From Chionis minor (lineage: Eukaryota > Chordata > Aves > Charadriiformes > Chionididae), in NCBI GenBank assembly GCA_013398295.1, contig VZSF01007815.1, forward strand, positions 36,376 through 100,375: 64,000 bases of DNA, given 5' to 3'. The notes beneath the pieces are model-generated. The model ran no database searches and was not told the origin of the DNA. It saw nothing but the letters and a program-made list of their open reading frames with translations. How positions within the stretch are numbered: position 1 is the stretch's first letter; each line of letters begins with the position of its first letter. Both the position numbers and the translations under genes were made by a program. Positions 46,501 through 56,480 of the stretch are shown piece by piece.

Positions 46501-49254
46501 TTGCCTCCTCCACTACTGTTTTCAGAGTCCAGGTAGAACATTCAGCTGTTCCTTCCCTCTTTTATTTTATTTTTTTTTAATACAAAAATGTAATCTATCG
46601 TGGATATTTTATGCATGACAATTAAGACACATGTAGGAAACTATCAGAAGGAATAGGCTCTCCAACCTACTCTATTTCATTCAAGACAATTTTATCTAAC
46701 CAATTTTTAACAAATTTAAAACATTGCCCATATCTGCTCCAGCTATGAGGCACTGGTAATCAAGTCAAGCACCATTGACTATGAGAATAGTGAACTGTAG
46801 AAAATGACTTCTCAGCATTATGTAGTGTCACAGCACAATTTAAATAACACGTTCATTATTCAAGGTCTCATAATTCGTACATATAGAAATAGATACAGGG
46901 AGCTAAAAGAGGCTTTCAAGCTTTCAACAGTTAAATAAATAAATAACCTGTATCATTACAAGTGTACTGTATATTCCTTAAATATCTGATAGGTTGTTGA
47001 AAAGTCCTTCCAAAATTAAATCCAATGATAATACAAACAGCCAATTTAGGGTGAGAGATGCATATACAGTAGTGACGGCTGTTACATATTGACACTGCTT
47101 TTAAATGAATGAACTGAAGGTTTAAGAGAAACTGTGCTTTCTGGGTAGGAAATGTCTCAGACATTATTATTATGTTGATGTGCAAAAGGGGTCTTAAAAT
47201 TGTGATTACAGAAATCTAATATTAAAGTCATGCTCTTTTCTGTAATTTTAGTGAACGTCAGTGTTTGCTTCTGTGCAAGGTGGAATTTATTGCAGAGGTA
47301 GTTGTCGATTTTCATACGCATTTAGAAGATTTCAAAGTAAAATTGTTGCAGTCACATTCTATCTGAAATTTCTGGTAGGAACATAGTTGAAGAGTATTCT
47401 ACAATTATTTTAATAGTACTAAAACCCAGCCTCATATAATTTCCTGTAACTCACTAACGTCATATTTTACTTAGATGCATGTAAGTTACAAAGTATAAAT
47501 ATGACATGACTATTTATATATAGATGAAATGTACTGATATAATAACCTGAACTGGTTATAAGTAATTTTAAAGGAAATTTAACAATTTAATATTTGGTCG
47601 TGTATTTTGCAAAAGGTCAACAAATTTGGCAAAAACTATTTAACAAAGACAAATGACAAAAAGAAAGAAAAACACAAAAGAAAAAGACAAACTAGATTTT
47701 ACCCATCAATTGCTGCCAAAGTAAAAGAATCTCAGAAGTCTTTCCTGCACCTGATATTTGCCCACTTAGAAAATGTTATCTGTCTCTGCCGAATTTAAAT
47801 TATGAGCAAGAGATGAATTTATGCCATGCTGTTAAGTATCTCAGAAGAAAACATTTTTCCCTCTTCTCTGAGAGGAATGTCTGTGTCTCTAGATGGAGCC
47901 AGGGCAAACAGCTGCATTCCCCTCGTTAATGAGGAACAAATGAGATGCACTGTCCTTTTCTGCCTGACACTGGAGCAAGTCTTTCAGAGGCCTGGTATTT
48001 CTGGGGCATTTATGAGCTTATTATTCACTCACTGTTGACCTCAGAAAGCTGCCTTGCCAAAGAAAAACACAATTTCCCTCAACTCAGGACACACAGGGAG
48101 GTCCATGTGCTCCTTTTTTCTGGGCAGTCCTGCACAGACACCCAGTTACCACCGGGAGAGGGACTGAAAGTATTCTTGAAGCCCTGTAAACCTTCACTTT
48201 GACATTTGCCATCTTCGTCGATACTCCAAGCTTTCCCCTGTGTCTCTCAGTCACAGATAGGAATATACAGCCTGCCTACATCACCCCCTGTGTTTCAACA
48301 AATCCTTGCTTCTACTGCCTTGTCCAGTCTCTACAGGCAGCTAGCTGTGCCTGATGTGATCATAATCCCTTCTGAATCTCTCCACCGCCCTCTCTTCACT
48401 CCCTTCCTGTCTTTTATTCCACCATATCACATAGAATTTGTTCTATAATCTTGCCTTGGCCTTATTATCATGCCACATCCTATATCAAAAGCATCCTCTG
48501 TTTCTCAATACTTCTCAATGTTACCAAGCTACTGAAGCTTTAATCCATTCTTTAGGCATTTCTACCATGTGTTCATGACAAACTCCCATATAGATTTTCT
48601 TTTCCATGCTGATTACTTCACCATACACAATCTTTCCTGAATCCTTTTTCATGACTAAGGGGGAGATATTTCATATTTACCAAAGGTTAAGAGCACACAC
48701 AAACTGTCACTGGTGATCTCTGAGCTGCTACTCCAGCAGGTCTTGCAGTATCTTACTTACGTAGCCGTGTCTTACTTCAGCATCTCGAAACAGGCTGGGT
48801 CTACCCATATGGAGCATATATATGCCAATCATACATGCTCCATAGAACACCCTGCATCCTCCCCTGCTACTCCAGCTGCATTTCAGCTGCACAGTTGGGA
48901 TGCTGTGCATCTTCCTCCTCCTCTGGTAGAAAAACCAGCTCTGTGTGTAGGGAGGATGCTACTAGAGATCCCACAAAGTCCCACAGCCTGGATGGTCAGG
49001 AGAGCATGACTACAGGCACACTGGAAAACACTTCCCCTATAGGGCACCAACAATCTTTGTACCTTAGCACTGGTGTAAACTGGCTTTACTGAGGTCAGCT
49101 GAAGTGTAGGAAGTTGCAGTGGATGTGTCTTCGTGTTATCTGGCTATTAAAAAAAGATCACCAGGCCACATCACTCACTCAGTGAGCATACCCTACATTC
49201 CTACGCCTCCTCTGCTGTCTGCGGTGCCCTTCTGGAGAGCTAGCGACGCACATG
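37511..49254. other. Unique non-coding DNA
   Basis: About 11.7 kb. Pyrimidine-rich stretches occur at 37560-37830 and 48200-48470, and a purine-rich one at 39240-39670. They may be decayed repeats but match nothing I know. An octamer ATGCAAAT lies at 44081-44088 and a short (TG)n near 45368. The antiparallel frames at 42548-42952 and 42713-43063 show no domain. Confidence 0.5.
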
Positions 49255-49835
49255 AACATGTCCCTGTAGGTCAGACCAAAATCCATCCTTGCCCTGTATC
49301 CTGTCTTTGGGCTATCAGCAGGAGATTCTTAGAGGACGAGAATAAGAAACAGGACAAATCAGAAATCCATGTGCATACTCTCTCAGCTTCCAGCAATCAG
49401 CTGCTTAGAGGACTTTCTGAACTAGAGCTTGCCACAGTACCATCATGTTAATAGTCCCCCATGGACCTATCGTCAGTAATATATCTTATTTTTTTGAACT
49501 CGTAACATCCTGTGGAATGAGTTCCACAAAATAATTATGCCCTGCATGACAAAAGTTTGCTTTGAATTCCCTGTGTGGTTATAACATTGGAACCCCCTTA
49601 GGTCCTGTATTGTCAGAAACAATGCATTAGTCACTCCCTAATCACTTTCTCCATGACACTCATTATTGTGCACATCTCTGTCTTTTTCCCCTTAGTGGAT
49701 CCTCTGAAGGGTCTGGTTTATTTACTCTCTCCCTGTTATCTTTCCCTGTACCTTTCCTAGTTCTATCCCTTTGAAGCACAGCAATCAACCAAATACAAGA
49801 TTCAAGATGAGGGCACATTAGAAACATGCTTGGCA
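49255..49835 (-). mobile_element. Ancient CR1/L3-like LINE 3' end
   Basis: This is a diverged 3' portion of a CR1/L3-like element on the minus strand. The 3'-terminal motif is visible at 49269-49310 (GTCAGACCAAAATCCATC, then GTATCCTGTCTT), the antisense of the familiar 'gtatcctgtctt' end shared by old sauropsid CR1s. At 49505-49535 the sequence reads CATCCTGTGGAATGAGTTCC. It is followed by a CCCCCTTAGGTCCTGTATTG block near 49593 and a CTTTCTCCATGACACTCATT block near 49644. Near 49745 comes CCCTGTACCTTTCCTAGTTC, and near 49800 GATTCAAGATGAGGGCAC. These occur in the canonical order for the C-terminal RT coding and 3' UTR regions. There is no coding capacity left. The short frames across it are accidental. 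Confidence 0.75.
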
Positions 49836-52689
49836 TAGATTTTAACAGTCCGATTTGACTGGTCTTTCTTTTGATTAAATTGTACTTAGCAAGTTCAGCC
49901 ACCACCAGGACAAAAATCAAAATAACAATTAAAATAGTATTGGCTAACAAATAGTAATAATAATAAACAGACTGTTTTCTCAAGGAACAATGTGAAATAA
50001 AAAATAAAATAAACAAGTGGAATAAAAAATAATCACAAGATCATTTCCAAAACTAAACAGTCAGTCTTCTTCCCCAGCATCTAGGGAAAGCTTCTTTGCT
50101 CTGGGAGGAAATTCTTGAAGAAGTTTCCCACTTCAGGGGAATGAAAAATAAAGGGAAATGCAGAGCTGACTCTCGAGGTCTCTGTGATAAGGCAGACAAT
50201 TGCGTCTGCTCTGCTATTGACCTCTTGAACAGGGTTTCAGAAAATCCATGCATTTAAGAAACACTACATGACAGCTTATTACTTGCTAGAACTGTCACTT
50301 ATCTCTGGCTGCAAGTGACTCAGCTAAACAAATACCATCTCATACATTATTATGTATCTGCCATTAGTTTCCTTATGCATGGTCAACACAACATTTTTTC
50401 TCTTCCAAAGGCAAAAAAATAAGATATAGTTGGGCTGAAGACGTCAGTATTTTAATAAGACACTTCTAGAGGCATCTCTGGACACTCCCAAAGCACCTGT
50501 ATCAGGAATTGGGCTCCTCAGCATTGCTTGCTTTGTGCTGGCAAACTCTTGCCATTCCTCTCTAATTCACAGCAGAATTGAGGCATCTCTTCACTAGGTC
50601 AAAGCACGTCTGCGGTCACAGTTAGCTAATGGGAGGCAAAATCCTAGCAAGGATGCAAGCGTCTACAACTGGTTCAGTCCCTTCACAAGCTGAGTCTCAC
50701 GCAGCCTACGTGACCATTACAAACTGCCTTGTCCTCATTATGGATTTCTCTTACTTACTCTTTTTCCCTAGTGAAACAAAACTTTCTCACTCAAAAAATG
50801 GCTTTTATACAGCAGTCAGTAACTGATTTAACAACCAGTAACTGAGGCTACTTCAGTCAGATCTGGAATTGCCTTCTTCAAACTACCCTTAAGAATTAGT
50901 ACCTTTGATGACCGATAGAGTTAAGCAACCAGGCTCTTGCCTGCTTGACAGAGATCCAGACAAGCTGTCAATAATTATGTAAGAACACACTCCCACGTAT
51001 CACGCCCAGCGCAACCGAAAGCATTGCTGTTTTCTTTGATCTTGTAAGTCAGTGGATATTTGGATATTCTTCGAGGAAACACTAATATGCCAAGTGTCCT
51101 CTGTTATCGTTAAGAAAACATTGAACAGGTTAAGCAGGCATCTCTTGCTCTGCTGGCTTTACTCATCTAAAAGTTCGTCTGTCAACTGACAGGTGGCTAT
51201 CGCAAATTCCATGAAATATGTGCGTGAAAATAACTTCTCTCCCTATGCTTCTGAGCAGAGATGGAAAAATGGAGTGCACTGTTACTTATTCGTTACTGAA
51301 TAAGTGTTTCAAACTTCTCAGGTAATAAAGAACTTGCCACCCCACTGCAGATGCAAATCCCATTTCCTAAGGGCAAACCCTTCTCTGCCACAGCTGCAAA
51401 CCTGGCTGGACTCCAGGGCCCTCCTGCCCTCAAATTCATGTTATGGGCCCAAGCTGAGAAGAATGACTCTATCTATAGAAAGCATCCAGCCAGAGCCTTT
51501 TGACCCACACATGCTCTTTCCTTCTTTCTTCCTTTCACCTTTAAAAATCCAGCATAGTTGTTCTTGCAATAGAAGCGATGCTGATTTGAAAGGCAAGTCC
51601 TCAGGCCAGCAGGAAAACAGTACTGTACGTCGCTGGTGCAAAACCAGATTAGCAAGCCAAGATCAGCTCATACCGCCTGTTCTGCAGTCTGAGATATTAA
51701 GTTCAAATGGTAATATGTATGCTTAACACTGCCCAGGTATAATTGGAAGTGGTGAGCGGTGATAGAAGATGAAGTCTCTTCTCTGGTGGGAATATTTAAG
51801 ACACCTTTATGGGATCCATTAACAGGATATGGCCATGGGAGAAAGCAAAGAAAGACTGTGTAAACCAGTCTTGATGCTGGCTTGTGGCATGGGACATACA
51901 GTGATGCAGGGAATGAGGAGAAAAAGATTCTGGTAGCCATCTAAATCTGGGTGATCCGAGAAATGGGTTAAATACAAACTCCAGAGTAGACGGTGTGAAA
52001 AAGCAGGGAAAGCAGCTATTCACTTAGACAAAATGAAGGAACTATAGCTATAGAGAAATTCCCAAAGTGTTGAAGAACCATTTGGATTAGGAACCGTGGC
52101 TAAGATGGCTCTTTGGAGAAGTGGAAAAAAGTGGAAAAACAAGAGCAAAATGCATAGGCAGTATATGGGAAGAGTATTTTTTTTAAAACAAGCCTAACAT
52201 TTTTTTTTATTTGTCAAAAAATGTGGTTGTCAAAAATAATTATATTTGCATTTTGAATTCATATTTTTTGAAATATGAATGAATTCACTGTTTGAACACA
52301 ACACTGCTCAAAAGGTGTAACGCAGTAAAACTTATTAAAAACTGATAAAAGCACTGTTATTGTTATCCTATCTGAATATGGGCGCAGCTAGTAGTATCTC
52401 CAGTGTTTCTATTACTTGTTCTTAAAATCTCTTTTTTTTAAAACAGGAATTGATGGAAATATATTTTTCTGTTCAGGAGACAAAATAGTTCAAATATTTT
52501 AAACTGGCTACTTCAAAGGTATGCAAAGAAAAAAATTGGCCAAATAACAAGAGATAAGGACTGGTCAGTTACAATACGCTATTTGAATCAGCTCGTAAAA
52601 CGAATTAATATTTTTTAAAAGGTTTGAATACAGGCAGACACAAAGTCAGATATGTCAAAAGAGAGAATGTAGGTCACACTAACAACACA
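49836..52689. other. Unique non-coding DNA
   Basis: The 140-codon plus frame at 51304-51726 has no recognisable domain and is probably accidental. The AT hairpin at 52257-52280 is the only structure noted. Confidence 0.5.
52257..52280. repeat. AT-rich hairpin (10-bp arms)
   Basis: ATTCATATTT (52257-52266) and AAATATGAAT (52271-52280) are perfect inverted arms around a four-base loop, flanked on both sides by GAATTC-type words. Two TTGTCAAAAA words lie just upstream. This is ordinary AT-rich intronic structure. Confidence 0.7.
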
Positions 52690-52945
52690 GAATACCATAT
52701 CCTGAAATGCAGTGACACTGAAAAGGACTTCAGAAAATCAATTTACCATGAATTCCCTATGCAATCTATGGGCTAAGGTTAATGCAATACTTGCATGATT
52801 ATGCAGGAGAGGGTGATATTACAGGCATGTATCACTGATGGGACCAGCATTGATGTGTCCAGTTCTGGTATCCAATTTTCAAATAATGATGATTCTGGAA
52901 TATTGCAAGGGATTCAAGAATGAGTCAATAAATTATTTGAAATTG
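52690..52945 (+). mobile_element. Ancient CR1/L3-like LINE fragment
   Basis: This is a plus-strand remnant of the RT C-terminal part. GCAGTGACACTGAAAAGGAC fits the AEKDL region. GGGCTAAGGTTAATGCAATA fits the 'gccaaaagggctaatgcaat' region, and TGTGTCCAGTTCTGGTATCC fits the strongly conserved 'YCVQFWCP' region. After that the match fades across GGGATTCAAGAATGAGTC. The order is collinear with CR1/L3. It represents a more 3' part of the element than the fragment at 54240-54510, yet lies upstream of it on the same strand, so the two are separate insertions or a rearranged copy. Confidence 0.6.
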
Positions 52946-54239
52946 TGGAGGCCTTACCTGTGCATGACAAACTGCAGACAGCCACCCCAAAAAAGGCAGC
53001 GATAACTCATCACAGTGCCAGGGAAGTGCTGGGAAGTCCTGACAGCAGTGGACTTTCAACAAGGGAGCAAAGCCACAGAAGTAATTAACAATTAGAAATA
53101 GAAGACAGACAAATGAAGGTTGGAAAAAAAATGTGTCTCTTCTTTTAACGAGTAAAGTTAAGTTAAAATTTACTGCTTGAAAGCAGTGGATGTAATAAGC
53201 TGATGTCTTTTTCAGCAAGAATAAGTGCCTTTACAAAAGATGCACTGCAGCTCATCTGGGACTTAGGGGCTGAAATCACGTGGCTGGCACAATGCAAGAA
53301 ATAACACTAGGTGTTCTTAATAACCATAAAGCCACAAAATCATAATACAGTCACTAGAATATGGATATTTTGACACAAAGAGGAAGCAGAAGTCAAGCAA
53401 AAATAAATGGTTATGTTTACATGGTAAGCTGTTTACCAGTTAGCTTTCAAAACAGAAGAACCACATCAGCTGAAACCGACACAAAAATACACATGCTACT
53501 GCCTTACAAAATGCAGGACAGAAATTAGCTCTGTGAAAAAAAAATCACAAGCAAAATAAAAAAAATCCCACAAATTCTTTCATACATGCACACGGACAGA
53601 GGCACATACTCAAGAAGCAGGAGGACTGAAGAAAGAACAAATGAGCACTAAAGGATGACATGTTCAAAGATCCCAAATATTTTATTTTCACTTGTATACA
53701 AAACAGGATTTTAAGGTGTCATTTCAGCGTATCTATTCTCCCATGTAAGAAAAATAAATCAATATTAAAGTCTGTTTTCAAGGCAGAAAGTGCTGCAACA
53801 TTTGCATATGTGAGCAACAGATCTCCAGAACTGGCTTGTGTGCACGCAAATATTTCCAAGTAAGTGTCGGAAGAACTAATTAAAAACCCTGCATCCTTGC
53901 TCATTACCATCAGCTGCTGGAGAGCTGAAAGATGCTACATGTGTACTAGCTTTAAAAAACTTGTTGAACTAGCCTTGAAAATTGCAGTCCACTAAACCTT
54001 ACTCTACCACCAGGAAAAAAACCAAACCTCTTAAAACAAAAACGAAGTAAAAATGAAGTATGGAAACAACCAGATTATAATTATGTAAAAGAGGGAAAAT
54101 GGTGCAGAATTTTTAAAATTGAAACGGACTCAAGTACAAGCATATCTGATTAATCTACTGCTCTTTCTAAAAACAGCTGATAGCCTTCATCACAAGAAGT
54201 GACAAAGGGAACAAAACCAACTTGGGAAGTAAAAATCAC
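52946..54239. other. Unique DNA between two old CR1/L3 fragments
   Basis: Apart from the exon candidate at 53783-53859, a minus-strand donor (CACAG|GTAAGGCC, plus 52952-52962) bounds an open stretch to an acceptor near 53040. This is another pseudo-exon-like pair that I do not call. Confidence 0.45.
53783..53859 (+). CDS. Candidate 77-bp exon (plus strand)
   Basis: The acceptor AAAGTCTGTTTTCAAG ends at 53782, and the donor CCAA|GTAAGTG begins at 53860. The enclosed 77 bp is open in the phase-0 frame (AESAATFAYVSNRSPELA, then CVHANIS). The codons look plausible and the frame continues unbroken across the donor for only one more codon, consistent with an exon edge. The acceptor is ordinary, and the -1 base of the donor is A rather than G. 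Unrecognised; it may be a pseudo-exon. Confidence 0.2.
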
Positions 54240-54510
54240 CAAAGAGGAGGAAGAAGAAAAGGCTTTCAATTGCTTTGACAATGAGGTGACTCAAAGAACT
54301 GTGTTAGGTACAGCGTTGTTTAATATGTTAGCAAACAGAAGAAGGGGCTTCAAAAGCCAGCTGATAACATTGGAGTTTGATAGAATTATTGCGACTTGTC
54401 CAATATTATGAGAATATTATGAACCACTTCAGAAGGACCTAATAAACCAACTAAATAGGCAGAGAGATGGCAAATGAAGGTCACTGGAGAGAGACGCATG
54501 TGAATGCGTA
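54240..54510 (+). mobile_element. Probable ancient CR1/L3-like LINE fragment (RT core)
   Basis: This is a weak plus-strand match to the CR1/L3 RT core. GAGGTGACTCAAAGAACTGT followed by GTTAGGTACAGCGTTGTTTA and ATATG fits the 'GVPQGSVLGP.LFNI' coding region. GAAGGACCTAATAAACCAAC and then GAGATGGCAAATGAAGGTCA fit the 'DLDKL...W.MKFN' region. The catalytic box between them is not recognisable. It is heavily decayed with no useful open frame. A short ATG-started frame at 54199-54411 overlaps it and should not be taken as a gene. Confidence 0.5.
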
Positions 54511-55786
54511 TTAGAAAGAATTACTCCCGTGCCTCTGTGCTAAAAGGCCTGCACTGACATTGCCTTCCAGCACATACAAAACTGTATTTGTGGGCAGTAG
54601 CGCTATTGACAGTGCTGGAAGAGCTCCGGTAGGGAAACCAAATGCTTCTTTACATCAGGCCCTACACTGAATTTGTGACTGTCGTTGGGGGAGGTGGAAT
54701 GGAGTAAAACTGCGGGCAGCTGGCCGAAAATCTGTCCATGTGCAAGAACAGGCAAAGAAATAAAGCAAAACAAAACATGTTCCTTCTGCTCCACCATAAA
54801 CAACTCAACCACAAAAAGAAAGACTAGGTGCAGACTAAACTAGAAAATAGTGAGGCCATTACAGTTTCATTTTGTAATCGAGTGATGTGGCCTTTCTGCT
54901 CAGCATAGCCCAAGGAATTGCAGAAATGAAATGGGTCCCAGAAGAGGCCACAGAAATTATTAGCTTGCTGAGGAGAGAGCAGAGGGAGGCTCACCCTTGG
55001 CGACGCATCCGTCCATCCGCTCCCTGCAAGAGCCGAGCTGGCATCAGGAGCCTCTGGTAAGAAGCTGTAGCTAATTACCCCCAGGGTATTACCCTGGCAA
55101 ATTACCCCGGGGAGGGTTGGAGGAGAACTCTGATGGAGTCACATTCTCCTCAGCACACTCCCAGCCCCTGCGGAGAGGGCTAACCCCAGGGAGGCTGTGA
55201 GCCCTCCCGATCCCAGAACCGGGATTAGGGCCCCGCTGGGGGGACCGCAGCTCAGGACACTCGGCTGGCATGGGCACCTCTGTCTCCTCACGCGACAAAG
55301 ACCTGCTGGCACAAGAGATTTCAAAGCCTTCTTCAGGATAAGGGCCAAATGCCTTAAACACCCCAGTAAATGTAGCCAAGCTCCAGAGATGCTGGAATAT
55401 TGGCCTCATTTATGTAAAAATGGGAGCTTCGTGCAGATTTGGAAATCTGACTACGTGGCAAGTTTTAAGACTAAACAAAAGGGGTCTATCTTCACCATTG
55501 AAAAAAAAACCATTTTATTATCACTACGTTTCTGAAGATATTAGCGACAAAACACAAGTTGTTCAGTATTTCCTGTTAAAACAAGCAGATACAGAACAGA
55601 ATAAGAAAATATCTGGGTGTTTTACATTACGCTTTTATGTATTGTGCATTGAGCTTGCCTAAGAGCTAAACAGCATTTGATTTGTGCCTAACAATAAATA
55701 GAAAAAGGATTGCCAATTAAGAATGTGGGGCATCTATTTTTAACAGAATGTTTTTAAACTTTTGGCTAACTACGAGAGAAAGGCAG
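54511..55786. other. Unique DNA, GC-rich at 54990-55310
   Basis: About 14 CpGs at 54990-55310 and the 17-bp palindrome at 55081-55097. Frames on both strands here (55089-55409 minus, 55197-55535 plus) look accidental. Confidence 0.5.
55081..55097. repeat. 17-bp perfect palindrome
   Basis: CCAGGGTA and TACCCTGG flank a single T. The region around it is repetitive in ATTACCC words (ATTACCCCCAGGGTATTACC, then ATTACCCCGG), giving a compact cluster of similar short motifs next to a CpG-containing stretch. Confidence 0.8.
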
Positions 55787-55799
55787 TGCCATCTGTTGG
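55787..55799 (-). promoter_or_regulatory. CTCF-like site
   Basis: TGCCATCTGTTGG matches the reverse-orientation CTCF core (GCCMYCTRSTGG) with one mismatch, T where S is expected. It sits at the left edge of a CpG-rich patch. A single core match in 64 kb is expected fairly often by chance. Confidence 0.25.
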
Positions 55800-56130
55800 G
55801 GAAAACCAGCCGGTTCAGGAAACGGCAGCAGGCACGTCGCCGCTTTGCCTTGGGTAGAACAAAAGCCCGTTTAGACTTCGTACGTGACAAGCCTGGTTTG
55901 GCGCAGGATAAACTTTTGCTGGTGAATAGAAAGGAGAGGTAAAACGATCTAGATGGATTCAACACCGAACCGTGTTAACCAGCAGCTATTAGATGTATTT
56001 AATACCTTCGCGCTCTTTCCCGGCGGCAGGTCCAGGTTGGCGGAGGCCGGACGCAGGGCAGCGGCTGGAGCGAGGAGGGCAGGAGAAGCCACGGTGGGGT
56101 AAATCCACACGACTTCAGCCACCGCAGCAG
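55790..56130. promoter_or_regulatory. CpG-rich patch with GC-box-like core
   Basis: About two dozen CpGs occur in roughly 340 bases, densest at 56005-56095 (CGCGCTCTTTCCCGGCGGCA, then GGCGGAGGCCGGACGCAGGG). It is preceded by a CTCF-like word at 55787-55799 and, 0.5-0.8 kb upstream, by a looser GC-rich stretch (54990-55310). Enhancer-like AT-rich sequence follows at 56160-56480. No coding exon was identified. It may be a weak CpG island, a promoter of an unannotated transcript, or an insulator region. Confidence 0.4.
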
Positions 56131-56159
56131 TAACAGAAATTTTCCTTCCTTGTCATTTC

Positions 56160-56480
56160 CTGAGTCAGCACTTCTGATGTCAAGACTTTACAGTCAAATT
56201 GAAACAAGCAGCAGTCCTGCGTGGGAGGAAGATAAATCTGAGCTCCACAAAGGGATAAGCTGGCAAGCTTAGGTGGTCTGTCAATAATTGGGGCTTGTGT
56301 AATTTTTACTCAGCATTTGCAGACTGCTAGTGATTTCGCTTTAAATATGCAGCAGCTGAGCGGTTGTAGCCAAATGCAGGTTTCAATAGTTGCACCGAAT
56401 TCGAAAGGCAATGTATTTAACATTTAAATACACTGCATGCACCTTATGAATTATTTACTTACACCAGCCTTTCTGGACAC
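56160..56480. promoter_or_regulatory. Enhancer-like block beside CpG-rich patch
   Basis: Contains CTGAGTCAGC (AP-1/MAF-like TGAGTCA at 56160), CTGTCAATAATTGGGG, TTTAAATATGCAGCAGCTG, retained CpGs (GAGCGGTTG, GCACCGAATTCG) and a near-palindromic TGTATTTAACATTTAAATAC. It is unique and non-coding. Confidence 0.27.

Noticed and set aside
37511..49254. A hidden multi-gene or novel system in the long unannotated stretch
   Set aside because: I saw no domain-bearing frames, repeat arrays or RNA genes here. The texture is ordinary vertebrate intronic or intergenic DNA.
51304..51726. 140-aa plus-strand ORF as a gene
   Set aside because: A reciprocal frame is open on the minus strand and no family resemblance was seen.
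52952..53045. Minus-strand exon-like pair (donor CACAG|GTAAGGCC)
   Set aside because: Acceptor choice is ambiguous and the pair overlaps a long accidental frame. It is one of several pseudo-exon-like pairs expected in 64 kb.
42191..56292. CTGTCAATAA/CTGTCAATAATT words recurring near 42191, 50966 and 56279
   Set aside because: Three AT-rich 10-12-mers over 14 kb are compatible with chance, and the flanking sequences are unrelated.
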